The notes below the pieces were generated by a model. It was not told the origin of the DNA. It searched no databases and saw only the letters and a list, made by a program, of their open reading frames with translations. From Dysidea avara (Eukaryota; Porifera; Demospongiae; Dictyoceratida; Dysideidae), in assembly GCF_963678975.1 (NCBI RefSeq), contig NC_089274.1:19361633-19425632 (forward strand): DNA of 64,000 bases, given 5' to 3'. The translations under genes and the position numbers were made by a program. Shown here piece after piece: positions 23,601 through 35,600 of the stretch; position 1 is the stretch's first letter, and the number at the start of each line of letters is the position of its first letter.

Positions 23601-26600
23601 GTGAACACATTGGGACCAAGAATTTTTGGCCCAATAAAAATGGTTTCCTCTTATAGGTAAAGAAGTATAGAGCCAAATTTCCGTAATCTTTGTTTTTATC
23701 ATGCACGTGGAGGTTCTTTCTTATGTGTCCCTTAATTCAGAGAGTTTGTTTCAATAGAGAACACAGTCCATTAGTGCACAATACAGTACACAGAGGAGGT
23801 TGGTTACATGCCATAACCCCACGATGTACTGCATTGGAACTGGACAACAGCACAAGATGGATAGATACTGATGTTGGAAACTTTTCATCACATTCATCAT
23901 GGATAATATAGTATGTACTTGCATTTTAGTTAAGAATGTTGTGAGGATTCTGGGACACTCGTGGGTTTACCGATTCATTTTTTAGTATTGATACTGAGGT
24001 ATTGGCACTGTCGGAGAACTGTTCTTTTAAGATCACAATATGTTTGATCCATCTCTTCTGATTACACAGCAAACAATACAGATACACTAGACACAAACGA
24101 CACATAGATGGACGACACATACACAAAGAACACACACACACAGACACACACGCACACCTTGGTCCTTGCACACTTCAGAAATGAAGTCAGTTGTCTCATC
24201 TGGCATTTCATTCATCAGTGTCTTCCCATAAGTGACCATCAAGTCAGGAATCTGTCGAGACAAATTGTACAACCACATAAGGGTATATACTACACCACAG
24301 GCATGCTACTACTAATCTGGTTTAACAAACTGAAAGAGATTTCCTTAAATGGTTGCAACTACAGCAGCCTTAGATCATTATAATGTGAATGGGACTAAGG
24401 CAGTATAACTAGGCTATTCATAATGGTGAAGCTATGTGTGTTGTGTACAGGCGTATATTAAGAGCGGGATTGTTTTTGTTGAAAACATGGTATCCACAGA
24501 GGGACATTTTTGGGACCAAGTACTTTTGTAGCACCGTTTCCTCCTCAGGATTTCTTAGAGGTTTTTTCTTTTCTTTTGAGTTCTCTATCTTCACTGCATG
24601 TTTGGGACTTACTACTCGACAAAGCTTATTTGAATAGTGGTGGCTGCTATTCACTGTACCATACAATACAGGAAATGGTGTAAAAGGATATTAAAAACAT
24701 TTGGTAAGGTTTAAGGTTTAAACATTGTTCACTTATCACAGTTAGTTAAATATTTCTGCTATCTGCTACACAAATAATTTCTCAAGGTGTAAGATACAAG
24801 AAGTAGATACCAACATTAAGTCTTCAAATTGTTGGAATTGTTGAAAGAGCATCTATCCAAACAATGTGAATAATCTAATCATCAGGTTGTTGAGAAATAT
24901 GAACTTAATATATAACTTTGACAAAAGGAATGAATGTAAAAATGCTATCATTCATGACTTAAAAGTGTGGATTTCCCAAAATTTAAAAAAATAAAAAATT
25001 CACAGTTCACATATAGCCCTGATGTATTTCCACAAATTTTATTTTTGTTTATTTTTTCCTTGTTTGAGCTACTATTTTACTACTTCCCTATTACCAGCAT
25101 AATTCCCTACTACACTTGTTAAACTTCACATGTAACACTAACAATTGTCATTGTTTCAACCAGTGGAGGGCCTCACCCATCACAAGTATGGACAAGTGGT
25201 ACACTATACACTAATGGAGTAAACTACTTAAAAGGCTGACATGTTAAGTGACTTAAATTGTGTTAGTTCATAGCCTATTGTAGTGGAAGAGCTTCCTTAT
25301 TTCCTTAGTAGTGAAAGACATAAGTGGACCTTCCTTTATACTGAAAGGATATGTTTACAGGAAGCATTACAATATCCTTTAGCATACAAAGAAGTGTTAA
25401 TATAGTGTATCCTATAGGGAGAGCTGTTAGAACTACTATTATATAAGGGGATTTGCCAAAAGAATCTACTATGTTATAAAGCTGCTGTCAGTCTATCCAT
25501 GTTCACCATCCCCCTGGCATTTACAAACTCATTTTATAAAATGTAGGTTAACCATGTTAACTGGAGTTAATGGAGGAAGGCGCCAGCGGCAGCTGCACAT
25601 AATCTCCAAAATTAGAATTAATCACGCATGCGAACTACTCGTAGCGTAGCACGTTGTCTGTTGTTTGCTGCCTGTTGTAAACTAGACAATTGAATCGAAG
25701 GATATGACGTCCCCTGAACCTCCGGAACAGATTTTTTCCCTGGCTCAGCAAGAATGGATTCGACAGCTGATTGAAACGCATCAGCCACCACTGCCGCCTC
25801 CACCTCCTCCTGCTGTTAGTGTTTCATTGAGCCAGGAACAGCCTGCTACAACATCCGTCGCATCGACCAGCCCATCCATCACCACAAATAATCCCGGCAA
25901 CCTTAGTAAGTTGTTTTCGCCAAGAAACTGCATGCACGTGACCTTCACCCCAGCCTCCCAACCGTTTCTTCCGGCCCTCTCCCCACCCCTCCTTAACATA
26001 TAATGTAACACTTAGTTCGTCCGTAGCAAAGGGAGGATGGCCACGTGCATGCGGTGCATATTCATGATTGGCCGCGGGTCACACCCCTTACCTTGCTAAT
26101 TAGAGCTCACTAGTCTAGGGAGCCTCCCCTCAACAGCATAGGCTGACCCACAAGTTCTTGGTGGCTCGAACTATAGGTAGTAGAAAGGTGTTCAGAGTAT
26201 GCCCAGGTGGCCCAGGCTACTCAAACTCACTTTGCATGTTCAAGAATTTTACCAGCAGTATACTCACTACCAAAGCTCTAAGAAACCCAGGGCCACAAAG
26301 TTCTCCACATGCTGTAAAATAAATAAATAAATGAAATAGAAAGTCACCATGGTAGCACAGGGGGGACCAAATCATTGTTGATGCAAACTCATTGCTATTA
26401 GGACTAAGTGTCCACAGTTCATCATTGGTGGAGTGGTGGTACAACTTAGGTGATCATATCAAAGTTCATCACTGGTGATACAAAGGGTACCCAAGGTCGT
26501 CACTGGAGGCACGAGGGGTGCCATGGTCACCGCTGATAGTACAAAGGGTGCCCAAAGAATCATCCTTGGTGGCATGAAGGGTGCCAAAGGTCATTGCTGG

Positions 26601-29600
26601 TGGCACGAAGGGTGCTCAAAAGTCATTGCTAATAGCACAAAGGGTGCCCAAAGTAATCGCTGGCAGCATGAGGGATGCTCAAGGTCATTGCTTGCGGCAC
26701 AGGTGTGCCCAAGGTCATCGCTGGTGGCACAAGGGGTGCCCAAGGTCACCTCTGGCGGCATGAGGGATGCCTAAGTTTATTGCTGGCAGCTCAAGAGGAT
26801 GTCCCAAGATCATCGCTGGTGACACAAAGGGTGCCCAAGGTCATTGCTAGTGGCACGAAGGGTGCTCAAAAAGTCATCGCTGGTAGCACAAAAGGTACAT
26901 AAGGCCATCGCTGGCAACATGAGGGGTGCCCGAGATCATCGCTGGCGGCACGAGGGGTACCCAAGACCATCTCTGGTGGCACGAGGGGTGCCCAAGTTCA
27001 TTGCTGGCTGTTCAAGGCTGTACCCAAGTTCATTGCTGGTGGCACAGAGGGTGCCCAAGGTCATCGCTAGTGGCAGACAGTATGCCTGAGGTCATCGCCA
27101 GGGGGTATGCGGAGCATGCCAAGGTCATTGCTGGTGGCATGATGAGTGACCAAGATCATCAGGGGGGTGCGGAGTGTACCCAAGAACATTGCTGGTGGCG
27201 CATAATGCCATCTATTGTGGCATGAAACTTAGAGTCTATTACCTGGGGGTGAGAGACACCCCCACCCTCCATTACCATAATAGGCCCAAACCTACTGTTG
27301 GATACCCAGTACAGTACATGCAAATATATTGTAAATAGCACAAGCTGGCTTAAGCTCAGTGGTTATGGTTACTACCTGTTGTGGCTTGTTACTACATGGT
27401 CATTATTATATGCTGATGTCAGGGTTCAACCTCCGTATACTGAGAGTTTTCTTTACTTGTTCCACAGACTGGAGATTGCCCATCCCACCCACCTCTCTCA
27501 ATCTGCTCCCTACATTTGGAAGGACAGAAACAACACCGTCCAGCTCAGCTACCAGCCAGCTCTCCACCACCAATTATGCTATGCTGTGCCCTCCGGCCTT
27601 TCAGTCTCTCTCCCCTACCCTCAAGCGATACCTCCTAAGCTGGTCGAGAAGATCCTGGCCCTGTACATTGACATGTCAGAATTACTGTCAGAGCATTATG
27701 ACGATCATGATGAGACTGAGTCAACCTGCTGCAGTCACACCACTAAGAGCATTCGGCGGCCCCCAGTCTCTAATATCATCGTCTGGCTGGACTGTTATGC
27801 CTCTCTGGTTTCAGTATTGTGTTCAGCACATCCAGATAAATTCAGCCAGTTTATGATGTACCAAAAAACTATCATCCTTGCCCACCGGAGATTTGCAGGT
27901 GATGGGTGGGTAATCTATGACAGCTCCTATCGTCGGCAGGCAGCAAATATCAAGTTTCTAGACTGGGGAAAAATGGATGGGCGACTCTGGAATGAGATAT
28001 TTACTGGTAGAGCAAAAGGCCATTGCTCGTTGCAGAATCTGCCTCCATTCTCATACCGACTGCCCTCAAGCACCTGATGCCCACCTGCCTCCAGCCCAAA
28101 TCCCTGGGTCGTTGGGAGACTGGACAGACTCCGGGCGAGATTTGTCACCTGTTCAATTACCGCAGGGGAAACAGGTGTACGTTCCAGCCATGCAAGTTTG
28201 CTCACGTTTGTTCTGGATGTTGGGGCAGACATCCATTCTCTCATTGCCCATCCTCAAAGAGAGATCACCCTTATCCCTTGAAAGGAGTTCGTCGTCGACA
28301 GTGATTAAAGCACATAGCAGGACAACAGAATGATTTAGAACTGTATTCAATTGTACATGTTGAGTACCCCTGCAGATTGATAAAATTAATGTTATTCATA
28401 TGTTCAAAGTAAAAATAATAAAAAAATTTAATACAGGTTGTGAATACTCTCCATTAGTTCCCCCTCCCACCCCTGTATCTACCTCTACCATGTCCAGCTC
28501 TGTCCACTGAGGACATGACCACCCACCTCACTGAAGTGCGGCTTAAGAGTGCATGCCAGGGCAGCCCTATAGCTGATTTTTGGTTGTTTGCGGGGACCCC
28601 TTAGTCACTAAACGGTATGCTAGTTACAACCCTCCCCTTCCCACCATATAGGGAAGGATGGGGTATACATCTACATCAATGACCTACTGAGACTGGACAC
28701 CACTGCCAAATCAGAATCAACCGTTTCTATTGACCCCCGTCTTACACGTGTCACCACACCATTACATATGGATACCTGGAAACAGCGTCTCTGCCGTCAT
28801 CCAGACCACAACTTTACCAATTACATCATTCGGGGTATTCAGTATGGTTTTCGCATAGGAGTTAAGCCTCCAGTGTCCCTCATGTCCGCTAACAAAAACA
28901 TGTCATCAGCCCAACAGCACCCAGCAGTCATCGACAGCTACCTGAAAAAAGAGGTTGATCTGTTGAACATCTTTGGTCCTTTTCCCTCATTATCCGCCCC
29001 AATGGTTCATATCAACAGGTTCGGGGTTGTTCCAAAGAAACATCAACCTGGGAAATGGCGCCTCATAACTGACCTGTCATTCCCAGAAGAAGAAGGTGCA
29101 GCATTCAACCAAGTAAATACGGTACTTATGGAATAATTAGGGGGATTTTTGTTAAAGCTGTACTGGTAAGACCAAAATACTCTACAAGAATAATCACCAA
29201 AATGATTGACATAATCTAATAGAGCAGTCACAATTCTTTCAGTAATACAGTGGAACCTCTTTTAACAAACTCCCTGAAATAAGAACAAAATAGAAAAAAC
29301 CTCCATAATAAGGACAAAAGTTTTGGTCTCAAATCTGGTTACTACATTTTTTACCTCTGAAAGAGAAAACCTCTATATTACAGCAAAAAGTGGCTGGGTC
29401 CCAAAAAAATGTCTGCAATAGACACTGCAAATATATTAACCCTTAAACCTGCATGGGCCAGAAAACTGGCTCAAATATGCATGCCTTACATGAATGCTGT
29501 AACTTTTGATGCATCCATGCAATTCACATCATTCTACTTGTGATGTAACAAGGATTAAAATGATACCAAGGGTTTTTTCCTAATGCTAAACAGTGAGGCC

Positions 29601-32600
29601 AAAACTAGTCATGTAAATAACCTTTTGGTAAGGAAACACGCAAACCCTTTACATACCTTTATAAAATATGGTGGTTGCAACAAGTTCCATTTGCTTTGCT
29701 GTTAAATTTCTATCAGGCCATATATGACTTGCATGAGTAAACCCACAATTGAAATTAAAGGGAGTGTATAAACAGTGGAATGGACTACTGGAATGGTGGA
29801 ATACTGGAATGGAATTTTTAAAAATTCAATATCTTTTTTTACATCCAAATAAGTACAACTCCTCCCCTTATGCAAGCAAATAAATAGGATTCCCCTTGAA
29901 GTCAGCTTATTTAGCATAATTCACCTCACCATAGACAAAGTTTACCAATATAATGTAGTGCAAAGTCAGTTGTGAACATGCACAATAGCAGTTTATTGGA
30001 AGACTCCTGACTTAACCCTTGTTCCCAAATGATAAAAAGTTAGCTAGCTAGCTGATTACATGAATGCATTGTAAAAGTACATTCACTATATAATGAAGTT
30101 TTCATTTATTTATTATCAACTTTATCAGTTAGGCACTGGAGGGCAAACACAGAAGGCAGAGCCTGTACGAGGTGTTTACCACTAACCTAGGAACCTAAGC
30201 GAAAATCTTTGGGAAAAGTGAAATGCGACTGTCTTGTAAGCGTTTACAATGAGCCTTTTCCACAATTATGTCAGAAAACAAAATTTAAGCCAAAGTTCAT
30301 TGTGGCAGTGCCATGTTGCACACTGAACTGAACCACAGTTAGTTTCACACAAGTAATAAAGTATTGAGTAATAAGTCATACAAGTATTGTGGTGAGGAAA
30401 AGTATGCTGACTTCAAGGGGAATCCTATTTATTTTTTCACATAAGGGGAGGAGTTGTACTTATTTGGATGTAAAAAATGATATTGAACTTTAAAAAATTC
30501 CATTCCACCATTCCAGTATTCCACCATTCCACTGTTTATACACTCCCGAAATTAAAACATGGCAAGAATTTTGAAACACCAAGATGCGCCTTGCTGTTGT
30601 TCATTAACAAGTAAGCCGCTGTAGTTACAGTGCTTATTTAACCTTCTTCAAGTAGCCCAGTAAAGAGACTTTTAATCAATGTCTAGTCGTAGGCTATAAG
30701 AATTAAGTTACCTCACCTAGTGTCGCCATACGTGCACATATTGTGTAAATATGCATTCCATTACGAGTTTAAGGGTTAAACAGTGTGTTAGTATCATCAT
30801 TGCAGCTATGTACAAGATTGTGGCATGCACAAAATTCAGGTGATAAAACTTGCACAATGTACCGCTGGAACGATCACTCACTGATTGTGGAGGACACCTC
30901 TTGATATAGTCCAGGGCATCATGATATTGATTGATGTCCTCTAGTTGTATCTTGACATACCTATCAGCACATGTGTAATATGATATCACACTACTATGGG
31001 GTATTGAATGTACCAATCATGTTGCTTGTACTTCTCAGCAAGAAATAAGGCGTGCTTGTGATAATTCGACTGACGACACACCTGTAATACAGCAAAGAGT
31101 CTGAATAAACTGTCACTCATATTATTCTAACTGTGTTACCAGGATATGCAGTGACATGAGTAATACGGATACTGTGGGAACAACTTAAAAAGTGTCCCAG
31201 ATGTCTTGATTTTCCAGGTTGGTTTATGCATAAGAGATAATTTTTAAAAAAATGCATCTATTGTTGTCTAAGGATGTGTGTAAGCTATAGTTTAAATATA
31301 TTTCAAATAAAACCTTGTACCTTAATAGCAGTCTCCACATCAAATATCAATGCCTTATCACTCTATTTGAGGTAATGTTACATCACAATGGTATACTTCA
31401 CTCTAAAACAAGCCCACCTTGATAAACTCATCCAATTTCTGAACATCTTTCAGTTTAGTATAGCAGTTCAACAGCAGCGTTGTGTGATCTGTGTTGGCAG
31501 CACCTTTCTCGTGAAGTGCCTGGATAGTTATATACCACGTTACAAAATCTCTAGTGTGATAATTGTGAACTACAGTATGTAACTTGTTGTAATGTGGTTG
31601 ACTATGGGACATGTACATATTTATATGACACAGTGAGACCTGTACAAATTATTACAAATACAGTCACTGCCAATTTGAAAACCCCCAAATGTGCCACCTG
31701 TGTACAAAGTGATCTGTCTAATGTAGTCTTAGTCATTTGTGTACCTCCACAAAACAAAACACACTTTACAGTACAAGTAGACTCCAAAAGTATTGGATGC
31801 TTCTCCAGCTGTCAGAAGGGTTATGGCTGATGCATGGTAACAAAAAGTGCTCAAACAAAATAACTCTCTTACAGTACATATGCACTGTACAACACATTGA
31901 ACCAAGTATTGACTATAGAAAGCAGGTACAGATTCAGGAACACGTAGAACTTAAAGCATGTTCTAACATTCACAAATGTCTTCATCTCATGGAGGAGAAA
32001 TTCCATTATCAGTTTTATCTTTCTGCAATGTAATGTGGTGACTGTTCTATTAGAGTGTTTCACCAGCTGTTTGACTTTCAGATGTACTTGGGGGCCCCAT
32101 GCCCATACAAAACTATTGGTAGTTGCTATAGCAATCACCTGTAAATATGCGGTCAAATTCCTTATCATCTGAGCATCAAGAAACTATTGTGAAGAATTAC
32201 ACAAGTATAAACAATATGTACATGTGCACACCGCCATGTCTCACCTTTCTGATGACATATGAAGGTTCCAGTTTGCCAATGGTGAGGATATATTGAGCAA
32301 TGGCTCCATCATAATCATTCTTGGTGTAGAGGTGGTCTCCATATTGTGTGAAAATGTCAATTAATCCATCATCATATGACTGGCTCTTTGCCAAACTATA
32401 ACAGACCATAACATAACAGGATATTGTATGATATCTGTTCTGAAAATTAGACCAAAAAATAGAAGGACAAGGATTTTAGTCCCATCTCAAAGATTTTTAG
32501 TTATCTCCATAATTTTAGTCCCAACAGTTCTGGTTTCATACATTTTTACCTCTAAAACGGGAAATCCTCTCAAAAATTGACTACGACTTCTTAGTCATAA

Positions 32601-35600
32601 AGTGTTCATTAAAGTGTCTGGTATGTCTGCTAAAAGTTCACCAATTTGTGATTTAACCTCCTGGGACTTGTGCTATAATGAAATTGAGCGTCAAACCTTT
32701 ACTTACTTGATAGCAGTAGGGTAGAGATTCTTTTTAAACAGTGTTTCCAGTTTGGTTTGTGTGTCATTCTCATCCAAACGGTAGAACTTGTTATCCTTGG
32801 TGAGAACGTACAGTGAGCCCCACTCATGCAACACCTCCAACACTGGGCTGGAAAATGTTGTAGTGAATGCTACACGGAAGAAGATGGTGTAAAATGTTTG
32901 TGTGAAATCTACAGCGAGACAGATGAAATTGTGAAAGCTTTAATTTGTGATGGCAGAATTGCTCTCAGTGAACAAAGAGTTTCAAATTACACAAATCATA
33001 GATATAATAATGCTCACCGGGATTAGAAATGGAATATAGAAACTATACAGTAGGCGGTAAATCCCTTTGAAGTTACCCGTGTTTTTCCCTTCTCTACTTC
33101 TAAGTGTGGCAGACTGCTTCGTACTGTATGTACAGCGGAACTTTCTCAAACGTAATACGTTACTAGAGTATAGAAATAGCCAGTGTTTTAATATTGTCGC
33201 TCAGAGTTAAAAACTGGAGAGATGTATTGGGCTGTGTGACAGTGTACAGCTGCTTCGGAATACCCCTAGATAACTAGCAAAGTGTTAGTTAGGCCATTTT
33301 CAGGCTATTACAAGCTGTAGAAGTGTTTTATGTGTTACTCCAGTTGTAATCGGCAAATTGTCACTTTTTGGTATGTTTTAAGATAAAACTCACTTTGTGT
33401 TTTGGTTTCCTTTTGGTACATGCATCGCCCAGCCACAGCAAAAAATTGTTTTGAAATTTGGTATGGTGACTTGTGATTCCTTCCTTTATGCGCTCCAATT
33501 ATTGATACAACAATATGGCACTGTATTTTCTGCTTACAGCAATGATTCTGGAACGTACCTAATGCCACAAGTACACAAAAAAAATTTAGAATTTGAACTA
33601 GAGTAGGGACCATAGCACATTGATAAATAGTATTGGAACAAGCTGGAGTAGTGCATGATATTAAATCACAGTAAAACAATAAGAAGTGTTATATCCCTCT
33701 GTGCTAACGGAAATGCACAGTAGGGATGTAACACTTTTTATTGTTTTACTGTGATTTAATATCGTGCACTACTCCAGCTTGTTTCAGTACATTTTATCAA
33801 TGTGCTATGGTCCCTACTCTAGTTGAAAATTCTAAATTTGTGTACTTGTTTGTAAATAATTATTATGACTACATGCATACCGCATCAAAAGAAAGAATTG
33901 GCGCTGTGTGCCAAAAGCTATATGTGACCGGGCCTGCGAAAGCAGGGCATGTGGGCACAAACTATATCCCATCACTATACAGGTCATATCTTAGCACTGG
34001 AACAGAATATTTGAATTCTGTAATTTGCATCAAAAAGCCAATTAAATGTTTACTACATGCAAAAAATTGCACTGCCATAGCACAATGGTACAAAAAGTTA
34101 TGTGTGATGGAAGTTTGAAAAAGTAGGCAAAAATCATGTGCCCACATGCCCTATTTTCACAGGCCCAGTCACATATCAATAATCATCTGAAAAGAGAAGT
34201 ATCCATTATCACTCTTGTGTGGACAGACTACTGTTTGAATTATTAATAGTGTTGTATATGAATAGAGTAGAGCTGAGCAATTAGAAAATTTTGCTACTTT
34301 CACAATTGTATGATGCAACATATCATAATCATTATAACTACTGCAATATTATAACTTGACATACATCAGTAGCATCGTATATGCACAACTTCATATGAAT
34401 AATCTATTAACAAAGAAAGCAAAATTGTGTAATAAATAATAGTATCCTAAGAAATGGTTTCTAACAGGTAAACTTTTTAAACTAGTAAGATTTATTCACA
34501 CAATGAATATAAGAAATGTAGGCTTGTTTTCCAGATTGAGTTCTTCCACAACAGGATGTGCCACCATTTTGAATTTACTAATACACATTTGTATGTGGTG
34601 TCATATCACGATTATTTATAAAGAAACAATCGTGATTTATCTCAGAATCGACATAATCCCCCCTAAAGTAGAGTGAGGGTTTTGACCAAAATGGTATCCA
34701 TCATTATTTGAACACACTACCACTCACATATATGGTTGATTTGTTAGAAAATAAGTTTACGTTAAATCACCACTTTGGTTGGCTATTCAATTTAATCTAT
34801 GAAATTGTGTGGCTGCTGTATTAGAACAAGTGACTATTATATTAGAGTGTTTGACTATCCCTCATCTTTCAGTTCTGGTGCCTGGTCTATATCTTCTTAG
34901 TCAAGTGAACAATAGCAAGTACTTTTGTAAGACAAGAAAAGCAGCTACTGTATTCCATCATGCTGAAATTGTTTGACCATGCAAGACTAAACTACATCGA
35001 ATAAATATTGGCTTGAACTGATTGGGTGAGCTTTCTGCAACACAATGGAGGATGCAGTGATTTATGAACACCAAGACACTATATTTCATATTTCCATATG
35101 ATAGTTTCCTTTCTAATGACATTCAGTATGTGTCCAAGTTGAGCACTCAAACTCCAAACTATCACCACACCACAAAATGGTCACACGATCTTACCAATAA
35201 ACTGATTCTGGATGTCATAGATGGCCAGAGTGTACGTCTCCTTCACACCAACAGACGGACTAGGTATAATACTGGTAGCTGTTGAACTGTTAGAAATACA
35301 AACCTATAATCAATCCTAATGAGTTCAATCCAATTGCTTTACCTTCCAGTTCCTGCTCTTCTAATGGATCCATAGGAGACCACAATAAGATAACCACGAT
35401 ACCATCTAGTCAACATCTTCTCTCCTATAACAGAGCAAAGTTAATTCTGTTACTTCAAACACCCCTTACAAATATTTAGTCCTGGTACAGGTATGGTCAT
35501 TTTGTATGTTAGCAGGCCTGTAACATGCCTTATTACGTGCAACAGGCCTGCGTTATGTTTTATACAGGCCTGTATTATAAACTGGTAACAACCCTATAAA

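Noticed and set aside
26475-27225. Five overlapping plus-strand frames of 60-99 residues full of GGT/GAQ/KVI repeats
   Set aside because: They are produced by the 30-bp minisatellite, whose unit is a multiple of three and lacks stops; no family resemblance.
27359-27856. 165-residue plus-strand frame overlapping the DIRS gag
   Set aside because: It is the shifted frame; the gag block PPKLVEKILALYIDMSELL...FTGRAK lies in the other frame.
32707-32850. VPS11 exon 12 starting at the cag near 32850
   Set aside because: That start breaks phase with exon 11; the upstream tag acceptor (exon from 32869) restores phase and the conserved FTTTFSSPVLEVLHEWG stretch.
33335-34118. Two similar frames on opposite strands starting MFYCDLISCTTPAC
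   Set aside because: They arise from the two arms of the foldback repeat, not from genes.
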